NCBI RefSeq assembly: GCF_900536025.1
Contig: NZ_UNOZ01000030.1
Coordinates: 372,001 to 436,000, forward strand
Direction of reading: 5' to 3'
DNA from: Pseudomonas reidholzensis
GTDB taxonomy: Bacteria; Pseudomonadota; Gammaproteobacteria; Pseudomonadales; Pseudomonadaceae
Length of the DNA stretch: 64,000 bases
Shown here: positions 8,264 to 20,471 of the stretch, in pieces
Numbering within the stretch: position 1 is the first letter of the stretch
Layout: every line of letters begins with the position of its first letter
Notes under the pieces: model-generated
Seen by the model: the letters and a program-made list of their open reading frames with translations, nothing else
Told to the model about the DNA's origin: nothing
Databases searched by the model: none
Position numbers and translations under genes: made by a program

Positions 8264-9523
8264 TCAGCCCAGCCTTGGCAACTCGATTCGCACCAGCAGC
8301 CCGCCGCCGTCAGCGGGCTGGGCAGCGATAACACCTTTATGCAGGTTGATCGCGCGGCTGGCGATGGCCAGGCCGAGGCCAAAGCCGTCGCCGCCACTGT
8401 CGCCACCGCGATCGAACGTGTTGAAGATCGCCTGCAAGCGCTCAGGCGCAACGCCAGGCCCCTGGTCGCTGATGGTCACCCGCAAACGCTCACCGGCCTG
8501 CTCCAGCATCGCCTCGACCCGCACTTCACTGCCCGGCGCGGTATAGCGTACGGCGTTACGGATAACGTTCTCGAAGGCGCGGTACAGCAACTCTTCGTGG
8601 CCCCGCGTGATAAATGGCTGGGGCGCCACCAGCAGCACCTGGCATTGGCGCATGCCTGCCTCGAAGCGGGCATCCTCGACGATCTGCGCCAGCAACTCGA
8701 CCACATCGAGCGCCTCGCAATCGGCGTGGTCCTGGTCCGACTGGGCGCGGGCGAGGGTCAGCAGCTGCTCGATCAGGTCATCCATGCGCCGTGACTCACG
8801 CTCGATGCGCTCGAGCATCTCACGCCGTTCCGGCTGTTGGCGCAACAGGCCGATGGCGGCGTGCAGGCGGGTGAGCGGCGAGCGCAGCTCGTGCGAGATG
8901 TCGTGGAGCAGATGCTGCTGGGCCTCGACCAGCGCCTTGAGCTGGCCGGCCATGCGGTCGCAGTCTTCGGCGAGGTCGACGATCTCGTCACGGCGGCGGC
9001 CCAGCCGGGGCTTGACCCGCACGTCGAAGCGGCCCTGGGCCACCTGCCCCATGGCTTCGCGCAGCCAGGCCAAGGGGCGGGTCAGGTACAGGCTGCAGAG
9101 CAAGGCGAACAATGCGCTCATCAGCGTGCCGGTCAGCAACGGGCCCATGCCGCGCGGCCGCGGCTGTTCGTCAAGGTCGCTCGCCGCCGAGGCGCGCAGG
9201 ATCAACAAGCGGCCATCGGTGCCGGTGACGCTGCGTTCGAACAGGGGGCGTGGCACTGCCCGCCCGGCGAGCAGTTCGCCCTGGTCATCATAAAGGCCGA
9301 CCTGGACACCCGGCGGCTGCGGCGAAACCTGCAGCAACTGGCGGCCGGCCTGCTCGTCGAAGCGCTGGAGCATGTTCAACTCGGTGACCAGCAGCGAGCG
9401 CAGCCCAGGGGTGTCGCCGCGCAGCTCATCGAGCATGAAGGCACCGGCGCCCACCAGAAAGGTCAGGCAGTTGGCCAGCCAGAACGCCAGGAACAGCTTC
9501 CAGAACAGCCGCCGGCGCATCAT
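8264..9523 (-). CDS. cpxA: CpxA-like sensor histidine kinase
   Basis: The 419-residue protein has a first membrane helix at about 8-30, a small periplasmic domain (31-125), a second helix at about 128-147, then HAMP (about 148-200). The dimerization H-box LLHDISHELRSPLTRL carries the phospho-acceptor His211. The ATPase domain has N-box ENVIRNAVRYT, G1 DQGPGV and G2 GFGLGLAI. The start overlaps the regulator stop by 4 nt (ATGA), so the two are co-translated. The arrangement and kinase type match CpxA, the envelope-stress sensor; symbol assigned by resemblance and the CpxR box upstream. Confidence 0.8.
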   Translation of the reverse strand: MMRRRLFWKLFLAFWLANCLTFLVGAGAFMLDELRGDTPGLRSLLVTELNMLQRFDEQAGRQLLQVSPQPPGVQVGLYDDQGELLAGRAVPRPLFERSVTGTDGRLLILRASAASDLDEQPRPRGMGPLLTGTLMSALFALLCSLYLTRPLAWLREAMGQVAQGRFDVRVKPRLGRRRDEIVDLAEDCDRMAGQLKALVEAQQHLLHDISHELRSPLTRLHAAIGLLRQQPERREMLERIERESRRMDDLIEQLLTLARAQSDQDHADCEALDVVELLAQIVEDARFEAGMRQCQVLLVAPQPFITRGHEELLYRAFENVIRNAVRYTAPGSEVRVEAMLEQAGERLRVTISDQGPGVAPERLQAIFNTFDRGGDSGGDGFGLGLAIASRAINLHKGVIAAQPADGGGLLVRIELPRLG

Positions 9524-10212
9524 TCGACGATCAGCATGTAGCCCATGCCCCGCACACTTTGAATCCAGCTGCTGCCGTCCAGGCGCGGGCCGAGCTTCTG
9601 GCGAATGCTGCTGATGTGCACATCGATGCGCCGGTCATAGCGGGTCAACGGCCGGCCCAGGGCGTTGAGCGACAGGTCCTGCTTGCTCACCAGCTGGCCA
9701 GCCTGGCGCGCCAGGGCCTCGAGCAGGCAGAACTCCGAGCCGGTCAGCTCCAGGCTGGCGCCCGCCCACGCCGCCTGGCGGCGCCCCGGCCACAGGGTCA
9801 GGGCACCACTGCTGACCGCCTCGGGGGCGATGCTTTCAGCGATCAGTTGCGGCTGCACCCGGCGCAGAATGGCCCGCAGCCGGGCTACCAGCTCGCCGGG
9901 CGAACTGGGCTTGGGCACGTAGTCATCCGCGCCCAGCTCGAGCCCGGCAATGCGGTCGATGTTGTCACCCCGCGCGGTGAGCAGCAGCACCGGGACCTGG
10001 CTCTTCGCGCGAATGCGCCGCAGCACTTCGATACCAGAGATGCCCGGCATCATCACGTCGAGCACGACCAGTTGATAGGCACCACTGAGCGCCTGCGCCT
10101 CGCCCTCCTCGCCGGTGGCCACGGTGGTCGCGCAAAAACCTTCGCGGGCCAGGTACTGGGCGAGCATTTCGGTGAGTTCACGGTCGTCGTCGACCAGCAG
10201 CACGGGGATCAT
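9520..10212 (-). CDS. cpxR: CpxR-like OmpR-family response regulator
   Basis: Starting at ATG 10212 the protein has about 230 residues: a receiver domain with acidic pocket VDDD, phospho-acceptor Asp52 in LDVMMPG and Lys101 in DYVPKP, then an OmpR/PhoB winged helix ending YDRRIDVHISSIRQKLG and SVRGMGYML. This C-terminal motif is characteristic of the CpxR/RstA group. An in-frame TTG six bases earlier is an alternative start. It heads the cpxRA-like operon and lies opposite a BamA paralogue. A GTAAA-N5-GTAAA site 69 nt upstream fits autoregulation. Confidence 0.85.
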   Translation of the reverse strand: MIPVLLVDDDRELTEMLAQYLAREGFCATTVATGEEGEAQALSGAYQLVVLDVMMPGISGIEVLRRIRAKSQVPVLLLTARGDNIDRIAGLELGADDYVPKPSSPGELVARLRAILRRVQPQLIAESIAPEAVSSGALTLWPGRRQAAWAGASLELTGSEFCLLEALARQAGQLVSKQDLSLNALGRPLTRYDRRIDVHISSIRQKLGPRLDGSSWIQSVRGMGYMLIVE

Positions 10213-10280
10213 GGGCAATACGCTTTGGCGGGCTTTTCAGGGGCCAATGATCGCCCACTGCCCTCGTCGGCTGAGCAAAC

Positions 10281-10295
10281 TTTACACATCTTTAC
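10281..10295 (-). promoter_or_regulatory. CpxR-type box (GTAAA-N5-GTAAA)
   Basis: On the minus strand the sequence reads GTAAA GATGT GTAAA, an exact match to the CpxR recognition consensus known from enterobacteria. It lies between the divergent cpxR-like gene (start 10212) and the bamA paralogue (start 10428), so it could control both. Binding by this regulator is inferred. Confidence 0.75.
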
Positions 10296-10427
10296 CCATG
10301 CCTAACCGCGCCGTACACACCCCACCCTTATCCTCATCGCCCGCTGGCCTGGCGGGGGCCGCGCCTGTCCGGCGCGTGTTCCCCGAGCCTGCCATGCCCA
10401 CCGAATACGCCTGCCTGGAAGTGCCCG

Positions 10428-12791
10428 ATGAACTACCCGCGACTGCTGTTATCGATCCTCCTGCTCAAGGCTTCACTGGCCCAGGCAGCGCCGTTCAGGA
10501 TAGATGACATTCGTATCAACGGTCTGCAGCGGGTATCCGCCGGCAGCGTGTTCGGCGCGTTGCCCCTCAACGTCGGTGATCAGGCCGACGACCGTCGCCT
10601 GGTGGACTCCACCCGCTCGCTGTTCAAGACCGGCTTCTTCCAGGACATCCAGCTGAGCCGCGACGGCAATGTCCTGATCATCAACGTGGTCGAGCGCCCG
10701 TCGGTGTCGAGCATCGAGATCGAAGGCAACAAGGCGATCAGCACCGAAGACCTGATGAAGGGCCTGAAGCAATCGGGCCTGGCCGAAGGCGAGATCTTCC
10801 AGCGTGCGACCCTCGAAGGCGTGCGTAACGAACTGCAGCGCCAGTACGTGGCCCAGGGCCGCTACTCGGCCGAAGTCGATGCCGAAGTCGTGCCGCAGCC
10901 GCGTAACCGCGTCGGCCTGAAGATCAAGATCAACGAAGGCACGGTGGCCGCGATCCAGCACATCAACGTGGTGGGCAACACCGTGTTCGATGATGACGAA
11001 ATCGGTCAGCTGTTCGAGCTGAAGACCACCAACTGGCTGTCGTTCTTCAAGAACGACGACAAGTACGCCCGCGAAAAACTCTCCGGTGACCTCGAGCGCC
11101 TGCGCTCGTACTACCTGGACCGCGGCTACATCAACATGGACATCGCCTCCACCCAGGTGTCGATCACCCCGGACAAGAAGCACGTCTACATCACCGCCAA
11201 CATCACCGAAGGCGAGAAGTACACCGTCCGTGACGTCAAGCTCTCCGGTGACCTCAAGGTGCCCGAAGACCAGGTCCAGTCGCTGCTGCTGGTACAGCCA
11301 GGCCAGGTCTTCTCGCGCAAGGTGATGACCACCACGTCCGACCTGATCACCCGTCGTCTGGGCAACGAAGGCTACACCTTCGCCAACGTCAACGGCGTGC
11401 CGCAACCGCACGATGAAAACCACACCGTCGACATCATGTTCGTGGTCGACCCGGGCAAGCGTGCCTACGTCAACCGCATCAACTACCGCGGCAACACCAA
11501 GACCGAAGACCAAGTGCTGCGTCGCGAGATGCGCCAGATGGAAGGCGGCTGGGCTTCGACCTACCTGATCGACCAGTCCAAGACTCGCCTCGAGCGCCTG
11601 GGCTTCTTCAAGGAAGTCAACGTCGAGACGCCAGCGGTGGCCGGCGTCGACGACCAGGTCGACGTCAACTACAGCGTCGAAGAGCAAGCCTCCGGCTCGA
11701 TCACCGCCAGCGTCGGTTTTGCCCAGAGCGCCGGTCTGATCCTCGGTGGCTCGATCAGCCAGAACAACTTCCTCGGCACCGGCAACAAGGTCTCGCTCGG
11801 CCTGACCCGCTCCGAGTACCAGACCAAGTACAACTTCGGCTACACCAACCCGTACTTCACCGCCGACGGCGTCAGCCTGGGCTACAACGCCTTCTACAGC
11901 AGCACCGACTACAGCGATTACTACGATGACGGGGTGTCCTACTACGCCATCAACAGCTACGGCGCCGGGGCCAGCATCGGCTACCCGATCAGCGAGACCT
12001 CGCGCCTGACCTATGGCCTGACCCTGCAGCACGACGACCTCAGCCCCGGCACCTACAGCGCCGACGAGATCTACGACTTCGTCGCGCGCGAAGGCAAGAG
12101 CTTCAACAACCTCAAGGCGTCCATCGGCTGGTCCGAGTCGACCCTCAACAAGGGTGTGCTGGCGACCCGCGGCCACTCGCAGAGCCTGACGTTCATGGCC
12201 ACCACGCCCGGCAGCGACCTGTCGTTCTACAAGCTCGATTACAGTGGCCAGACCTTCGTGCCGCTGACCAGCAGCACCTCGTTGCGCCTGCACACCAACC
12301 TCGGTTATGGCAACGGCTATGGCTCCACAGAGGGTTTGCCGTTCTACGAGAACTACACCGCCGGCGGTATCAGCTCGGTGCGGGGCTTCAAGGACGGCAC
12401 CCTCGGGCCGCGCAATACCCCTGCGACCGGCACTTACTCCAGTGCCGGCCAGGCCTATTACTCCGACCGCGACACGGATGCGCTGGGCGGCAACATCCTT
12501 GTCACCGGCGGTGCCGAAGTGCTGTTCCCGCTGCCCTTCGTCAAGGACCAGCGGCAACTGCGCAGCTCCGTGTTCCTCGACGCGGGCAACGTCTTCGCCG
12601 ACACCTGCTACCTGGCCACCACACAGGGCTGCGGCGGCGTCAGCCTGGATCAGCTGGCGGTCTCGCTGGGCGTCGGCTTCACTTGGTACAGCCCCATGGG
12701 GCCGCTGAGCTTCAGCCTTGCCGCGCCGCTGAAAAAACCTGACGGGGCCGAGACCGAGATCTTCCAGTTCTCGCTCGGGCAGACCTTCTGA
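10428..12791 (+). CDS. BamA-family outer-membrane assembly protein (paralogue outside the usual bam locus)
   Basis: The 787-residue protein has a signal peptide ending AQA at about residue 20, five POTRA domains (about 22-420; the first contains IRINGLQRVSAG) and a C-terminal 16-strand Omp85 barrel. The barrel has loop-6 motif SSVRGFKDGTLGPR near 650 and a terminal strand ending in Phe, as needed for outer-membrane insertion. Length and layout equal those of essential BamA. The canonical bamA sits in the rseP-bamA-skp-lpxD cluster; none of those genes is here, so this is probably a second copy. It is divergent from a CpxAR-like pair with a CpxR box between, suggesting stress-induced expression. 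A specialised Omp85 role is possible. Confidence 0.88.
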   Translation: MNYPRLLLSILLLKASLAQAAPFRIDDIRINGLQRVSAGSVFGALPLNVGDQADDRRLVDSTRSLFKTGFFQDIQLSRDGNVLIINVVERPSVSSIEIEGNKAISTEDLMKGLKQSGLAEGEIFQRATLEGVRNELQRQYVAQGRYSAEVDAEVVPQPRNRVGLKIKINEGTVAAIQHINVVGNTVFDDDEIGQLFELKTTNWLSFFKNDDKYAREKLSGDLERLRSYYLDRGYINMDIASTQVSITPDKKHVYITANITEGEKYTVRDVKLSGDLKVPEDQVQSLLLVQPGQVFSRKVMTTTSDLITRRLGNEGYTFANVNGVPQPHDENHTVDIMFVVDPGKRAYVNRINYRGNTKTEDQVLRREMRQMEGGWASTYLIDQSKTRLERLGFFKEVNVETPAVAGVDDQVDVNYSVEEQASGSITASVGFAQSAGLILGGSISQNNFLGTGNKVSLGLTRSEYQTKYNFGYTNPYFTADGVSLGYNAFYSSTDYSDYYDDGVSYYAINSYGAGASIGYPISETSRLTYGLTLQHDDLSPGTYSADEIYDFVAREGKSFNNLKASIGWSESTLNKGVLATRGHSQSLTFMATTPGSDLSFYKLDYSGQTFVPLTSSTSLRLHTNLGYGNGYGSTEGLPFYENYTAGGISSVRGFKDGTLGPRNTPATGTYSSAGQAYYSDRDTDALGGNILVTGGAEVLFPLPFVKDQRQLRSSVFLDAGNVFADTCYLATTQGCGGVSLDQLAVSLGVGFTWYSPMGPLSFSLAAPLKKPDGAETEIFQFSLGQTF

Positions 12792-12884
12792 TTACCTGCT
12801 TTTACCCTTGCTTAACCCAAGTTGACAGTCGCCTTGCCTATGCTGGCGACCCCCAACAGCCCGCACGCCACGCAGGTAACGCAC

Positions 12885-13229
12885 ATGCCCACCGTCACCC
12901 TAAACACTCCGCCGACGCCCTTGCCCGGCGAGGCTTCCCTGCCCTTGCTGGAGCTGGTGCAGCAGCGCCTGCGGACGATTCTCGGCAAGGGCTACAGCGT
13001 GGTCCTGGCCGGCAGCGGCGGCCTCAACGCTGCTGAGCAGTACCACTTGTCCATCGTCCATGAGCGCAGCGGCAACATCCTCGAAACCAGCGGCAGCACA
13101 GCGCCGGGTTTCATCGAGCACGTGCTTGGCCTGGGACGGCGGATGAAGGCCATGCTCGAGGCGCCTGTGTTGAACCAGCCCGAGACAGGCACGGCGCGCT
13201 TGCTGACCTGGATCAGCGACAGCGCTTGA
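12885..13229 (+). CDS. hypothetical protein, about 114 aa
   Basis: I do not recognise this protein. From ATG 12885 it starts MPTVTLNTPPTPLPGEASLP and has no signal peptide or membrane segment. A central stretch reads VVLAGSGGLNAAEQYHLSIVHERSGNILETSG, and the C-terminal half is helical (GFIEHVLGLGRRMKAMLEAP). An in-frame ATG at 12822 would add 21 residues and lacks a clear ribosome site as well. It lies 93 nt after the BamA paralogue on the same strand and before the multicopper oxidase. Codon use resembles its neighbours, supporting a real gene. Confidence 0.55.
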   Translation: MPTVTLNTPPTPLPGEASLPLLELVQQRLRTILGKGYSVVLAGSGGLNAAEQYHLSIVHERSGNILETSGSTAPGFIEHVLGLGRRMKAMLEAPVLNQPETGTARLLTWISDSA

Positions 13230-13365
13230 CTGCGCCGCGGCCCCACCGCTATTGGGTGAGCCCACCCGAAACTGGGCGAAAATCCCCTTCCAGAGACTGA
13301 GCTGCTCGCGCTGTTCTGCCCTTTGGATCCCATGAAATCAATTGAAATACATGTGTTACATCACC

Positions 13366-13381
13366 TGGCGCAGTTGTTGCT
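13366..13381 (+). promoter_or_regulatory. sigma-54-type promoter upstream of the multicopper oxidase
   Basis: TGGCGC-AGTTG-TTGCT keeps the invariant GG-N10-GC spacing (GG 13367-13368, GC 13379-13380) of -24/-12 promoters and differs from the TGGCAC-N5-TTGCT consensus at one position. It lies 77 nt before the start codon. In Pseudomonas putida GB-1 Mn-oxidase genes depend on MnxR, an NtrC-type sigma-54 activator, which agrees with this site. Confidence 0.6.
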
Positions 13382-13457
13382 GATCACCTGAAAAACAAGG
13401 CAATAGGCCATCGACCGGTGGACCTCTGGCCGATCTGCGCAACATGAGGCATAGGTG

Positions 13458-16871
<3,414 letters not shown>

Positions 16872-16887
16872 GCAGAGGAGCGAAATC

Positions 16888-17871
16888 ATGAGTGGGTTCC
16901 GGCGTATGGCGGTCATCTACCTGCTGTTGTTGCTGGTAGTGCTGATCCTGTTCTGGCTGCAACAGGTGCCCCAGGACGCGCAAGCCGCCACGCCCTGGGG
17001 CCAGGATTACTTCCCCAACACCCGGCTGGTCACCCAGGAGGGCCAGCCGGTGCGGTTTTTCGACGACCTGATCAAGGACAAGGTGGTCGCGATCAACTTC
17101 ATCTTCACCGGCTGCAGCGACTCCTGCCCCGTGGAGACGGCCCGCTTGCGTCAGGTGCAGAAGCTGCTGGGCGACCGGGTTGGCAAGGACGTGTTCCTCT
17201 ACTCCATCAGCATCGACCCGTACAACGACACCCCGTCAACTCTCAAGGCCTATGCGCAGAAGTTTGCCATCGGCCCTGGCTGGACCCTGTTGACCGGCGA
17301 GCCTGACGACATCGAGCAGTTGCGCCGGCGCCTGGGGCTGTTTATCGAGGGGCTGGACAATGGCCGTTCGAAGGACCACAACCTGTCGTTGATCATCGGC
17401 AACCAGGCCTCCGGCCGCTGGATGAAGGCCTCGCCGTTCGAGAGCCCCTACATCCTCGCCGACCGCCTGGGCAACAGCCTGCATAACTGGAAGAACCCCA
17501 GCAACCTGGCCAATGACTACGGCCACGCCCCCGAGGTGCGTCCGCCCAGTGTAGGCGAGCAGATCTACCGCACGCGTTGCTCGTCCTGCCATTCGCTGGG
17601 CGATGGCGCCTTGGCGCCGCAGCGCGGGATTGGCCCGGACCTGCTCGGTGTGACCCGCCAGCGTGATGTGCAGTGGTTGACGCGCTGGCTCAAGGCGCCG
17701 GACCAGATGCTGGCCGAGAAAGACCCGCTGGCGATGCTTCTATATGAACAGTACAACCGCCTGGCGATGCCCAACCTGCGCCTGGGTGATACCGAGGTGG
17801 CCGCGTTATTGACCTATCTGGAGGAAGAGACCCAGCGCATTCAGACGCCGCTGCCACCACTCATCAGATAG
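16888..17871 (+). CDS. SCO1/SenC-type copper chaperone fused to cytochrome c
   Basis: The 327-residue protein has an N-terminal membrane anchor (about 7-25). A SCO/thioredoxin-like domain follows, with copper-binding C76-S-D-S-C80 and the matching His164. A class I cytochrome c domain has C231-S-S-C234-H235 and likely axial Met294 (RLAMPNLR). SCO proteins deliver copper and reduce thiols in the periplasm; the haem domain would pass electrons. It follows the multicopper oxidase by 16 nt with AGAGGAG before the ATG, so it probably loads copper into that oxidase or takes electrons from it. The two-domain fusion is complete and both cofactor sites are present. Confidence 0.85.
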   Translation: MSGFRRMAVIYLLLLLVVLILFWLQQVPQDAQAATPWGQDYFPNTRLVTQEGQPVRFFDDLIKDKVVAINFIFTGCSDSCPVETARLRQVQKLLGDRVGKDVFLYSISIDPYNDTPSTLKAYAQKFAIGPGWTLLTGEPDDIEQLRRRLGLFIEGLDNGRSKDHNLSLIIGNQASGRWMKASPFESPYILADRLGNSLHNWKNPSNLANDYGHAPEVRPPSVGEQIYRTRCSSCHSLGDGALAPQRGIGPDLLGVTRQRDVQWLTRWLKAPDQMLAEKDPLAMLLYEQYNRLAMPNLRLGDTEVAALLTYLEEETQRIQTPLPPLIR

Positions 17872-18000
17872 CCACACCTCGCCCGCCCAAGCCAACTTTA
17901 CTCCTACGCTGGAAAACCGCCCGAGCGATCCGCCGCCTGCCACTGAGCGGTCGATCTCGCCCAGGTCATCAGGCAACCCGCTGATACAGGAGACGCGAGC

Positions 18001-18831
18001 ATGGGATACGTCACCACCAAGGATGCTGTCGAGATTTTCTACAAGGATTGGGGCCCGCGCGACGCCCCGGTCATTCACTTCCACCACGGCTGGCCGCTGA
18101 GTGCCGACGACTGGGATGCCCAGTTGCTGTACTTCCTTGGCAAAGGCTTCCGGGTAGTCGCCCACGACCGCCGCGGTCACGGGCGCTCCAGCCAGGTGTG
18201 GGACGGTCACGACATGGACCACTACGCCGACGACGTCGCCGCCGTGGTCAAGCACCTCGGCACCCAAGGCGCCGTGCACGTCGGCCACTCCACCGGTGGC
18301 GGCGAAGTGGTGCGCTATATCACCCGCCATCCTGAAGATCCGGTCACCAAGGCCGTGCTGATCGCGGCAGTGCCGCCATTGATGGTCAAGACCGAACGCA
18401 ACCCGGGCGGTTTGCCCAAGTCGGTGTTCGATGACTTTCAGGCCCAGGTCGCGAGTAACCGCGCGCAGTTCTACCACGATGTGCCGGCCGGCCCGTTCTA
18501 TGGCTACAACCGGCCTGGGGCCACGCCTTCCGAAGGCGTCGTGCTCAACTGGTGGCGCCAGGGCATGATGGGCTCGGCCAAGGCCCATTACGACGGGATC
18601 GTCGCCTTCTCGCAGACTGACTTCACTGAAGACCTGAGGCGCATCAAGATTCCGGTATTGGTGATGCACGGCGATGACGACCAGATCGTCCCGTATGAAA
18701 ACTCAGGGCCGCGCTCGGCAGAGCTGCTCGCCCATGGCACCCTGAAGACGTACAAGGGTTACCCGCATGGCATGCCGACCACCCATGCGGACGTGATCAA
18801 TGCTGATTTGCTGGCGTTTGTGCAGGATTGA
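18001..18831 (+). CDS. alpha/beta hydrolase, cofactor-free haloperoxidase/esterase type
   Basis: The 276-residue protein shows the haloperoxidase/aryl-esterase branch of the alpha/beta hydrolases: oxyanion region HFHHGWPLSADDWDAQ, the AHDRRGHGRSSQ strand-turn, nucleophile elbow G-H-S97-T-G-G, acid residue in VMHGDDDQIVPYE and catalytic His in the YPHGMPTTH tail. Members hydrolyse esters and form peracids in the presence of short acids and peroxide. AGGAG lies 8 nt before the ATG. It stands alone between the copper oxidase unit and the convergent T6SS operon; no operon partner is evident. Natural substrate unknown. Confidence 0.85.
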   Translation: MGYVTTKDAVEIFYKDWGPRDAPVIHFHHGWPLSADDWDAQLLYFLGKGFRVVAHDRRGHGRSSQVWDGHDMDHYADDVAAVVKHLGTQGAVHVGHSTGGGEVVRYITRHPEDPVTKAVLIAAVPPLMVKTERNPGGLPKSVFDDFQAQVASNRAQFYHDVPAGPFYGYNRPGATPSEGVVLNWWRQGMMGSAKAHYDGIVAFSQTDFTEDLRRIKIPVLVMHGDDDQIVPYENSGPRSAELLAHGTLKTYKGYPHGMPTTHADVINADLLAFVQD

Positions 18832-18838
18832 GTAACGC

Positions 18839-18857
18839 GGAGCCAGGGATCGGCTCC
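18839..18857. other. hairpin between convergent genes
   Basis: GGAGCC, a 7-nt loop and GGCTCC form a 6-bp stem between the hydrolase stop (18831) and the end of the T6SS operon (18879). There is no T-tract, so termination is possible in either direction but unproven. Confidence 0.3.
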
Positions 18858-18878
18858 CATCACCTTCACCAGGCCAGC

Positions 18879-20003
18879 CTAAGGCCGCTGCGCACAGTTG
18901 TCCGGTTGCGCTAGCAAGCGGATATCGACCCGGCGATTGGCTGCTCGGCCCGCCTGATGCTCATTGCTGGCAAGCGGCTGGGTGCCGGCAAACCCCTGGA
19001 CTGCAAAGCAGCTGTCGGGAATGTCACCCACGGTCTTTATCCAGTCACGAACTGCAGATGCCCGCGCCCTTGAGAGTTCAAGGTTCTGCCCCGGGTCGCC
19101 GCGTGCATCCGTGTGGCCCGCTATTAGGATCAGCCAACCGGGTCGCGCCTTGATGTCGACCAACGTCTTGAGCAACAACGGGGTCGAGCCCGGTACGAAC
19201 TCGGCGCTCCCCACTTCAAACAGGTTCAGGCTGTCCAGCCGCAGCGGTTGCAACGCAGCGGGTTCCACACGCTGCTCGGTGATGTTGTGGCGCCAACCGA
19301 ACCCACCGGCCAACACCAGCGTCAGCACACTGGCCACTATCGCCACACCGAGGCCACGGCGCTTGTTGCGGGGCTCGATGGCAAACCTGTAGCGGGTCGG
19401 CAGTGCCGGCACGCTCGCCAACGGCATCAGCACCTCGGGGGCAGGCAGGCTTGGCCAGTGCTGCATCGGCATACCGGGCGCACGCCCTGCCTGCATGCGC
19501 TGCAGCAGGTGGCTGGCCTGGTGCCGTAAGGCCTGCAAGGTCACCGTCGGCGCCTGGCCGGCGCGCGTCAGCTGATGTTCCAGCCGCTCCAGCTCAAGCT
19601 CCAGGCTGCTCAGCAATGGCACACTGGCGCGGCTGCAGTCGAATGTGCGCAACAACCCCTGCAACTGCGCGAACAACCAGCTGAGCAGTTCCAGGCGGTC
19701 GGATGACTGGGTGGGCCACAGGCATCGCCAATGCTCGGTCAGGGTGCTGAGCAATGCCACGCCTTCGGTCATGCCTGCAATACCCGTGCGGTAGCTGCGC
19801 GCCAGGATGAAGGCCGCGACGGTTTGCAGCTCGGCGCCATTACCCTCGAACAACCGCGTGCACAGGGCCTCGACCTTCGCCCAATCCACATCAGGGCACG
19901 CCACGTGCTGCAGCTTGGCCAGCTCATGCTGCAACGCCTTGAAGTCCTCGAACGCGCGCGGGTCGCTGCCCAGGCGCAGATGCATTTCAAATACTACTGT
20001 CAT
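18879..20003 (-). CDS. T6SS ImpA_N-domain protein with C-terminal OmpA domain
   Basis: The 374-residue protein has an ImpA_N/VasL-like N-terminal half (about 1-180: ILARSYRTGIAGMTEGVALL, HWRCLWPT). One membrane helix lies at about 222-240. The OmpA peptidoglycan-binding domain (about 255-365) contains LILIAGHTDARGD and NRRVDIRLL. ImpA_N domains belong to TssA-type proteins that organise baseplate and sheath; the OmpA domain would anchor this one to the cell wall. It is the last gene of the operon. Its OmpA domain is clearly related to that of the gene at 41080-42810, sharing the GHTDA and PDSCFAVQG stretches. This fusion is not one of the 13 core parts; a role as alternative TssA or sheath-end anchor is inferred. 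Confidence 0.75.
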   Translation of the reverse strand: MTVVFEMHLRLGSDPRAFEDFKALQHELAKLQHVACPDVDWAKVEALCTRLFEGNGAELQTVAAFILARSYRTGIAGMTEGVALLSTLTEHWRCLWPTQSSDRLELLSWLFAQLQGLLRTFDCSRASVPLLSSLELELERLEHQLTRAGQAPTVTLQALRHQASHLLQRMQAGRAPGMPMQHWPSLPAPEVLMPLASVPALPTRYRFAIEPRNKRRGLGVAIVASVLTLVLAGGFGWRHNITEQRVEPAALQPLRLDSLNLFEVGSAEFVPGSTPLLLKTLVDIKARPGWLILIAGHTDARGDPGQNLELSRARASAVRDWIKTVGDIPDSCFAVQGFAGTQPLASNEHQAGRAANRRVDIRLLAQPDNCAQRP

Positions 20004-20024
20004 GTGCCCGTATTCCTTGCAGAT

Positions 20025-20465
20025 TCACCACTGCGACAGGTATCCCTGCTGCTTCAAATGACGCACCACCACCCTGCCCCCAGGCGTCAGCGTTGTGCCG
20101 AGGGTCATGCGCTCGCCATCCTTGAGCCGGACGTCCAGGCTGTACTCGAGGTGCCCGGGGCGGGACTGGGGCAACAATTGCACCTCCAGCCCAGCCAGGC
20201 GCGGCTCATACTTGAGCAAGGTGCCCACCATGCGCGTCATCAGCGAATGCGCGGTGCCAGGCAGGCCCTGAAGCACCGTGCCCATGTCCGGCAGGCCGTA
20301 GTCCGCCAAGTGCGACAGGCTCCCTGCGCGGCTGTTGAGGATGCGCTGAAGGTTGTCCAGCACCGACAGGGTCTGTCGGTCGGCTTCGGCGACCCGATGC
20401 AGCTCCAGCTCGCCCTCAAAGTTCTGCAGCAGTATTTCGTACAGTGACGGGTTCGACGCTGACAT
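20025..20465 (-). CDS. tssE: T6SS baseplate subunit TssE
   Basis: The protein is about 146 residues and belongs to the gp25/GPW lysozyme-like baseplate family. It begins SLYEILLQNFEG and contains LDNLQRILNSRAGSLSHLADYGLPDM, the usual TssE core, then YEPRLAGLEVQL. TssE sits in the baseplate wedge with TssF, TssG and TssK. ATG 20465 is preferred to ATG 20471 because GAGGAG is 9 nt away rather than 3. It follows tssJ directly. Confidence 0.88.
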   Translation of the reverse strand: MSASNPSLYEILLQNFEGELELHRVAEADRQTLSVLDNLQRILNSRAGSLSHLADYGLPDMGTVLQGLPGTAHSLMTRMVGTLLKYEPRLAGLEVQLLPQSRPGHLEYSLDVRLKDGERMTLGTTLTPGGRVVVRHLKQQGYLSQW

Positions 20466-20471
20466 CGGCAT

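Noticed and set aside
10473..12557. Long minus-strand open frame antisense to the BamA paralogue
   Set aside because: It is a GC-rich shadow of the real gene; the Val/Ala/Asp/Gly-rich protein has no family character or ribosome site.
12800..12815. Second CpxR-like site after the BamA gene (TTTAC then CTTAAC)
   Set aside because: Spacing is 6 rather than 5 and the second half is mismatched.
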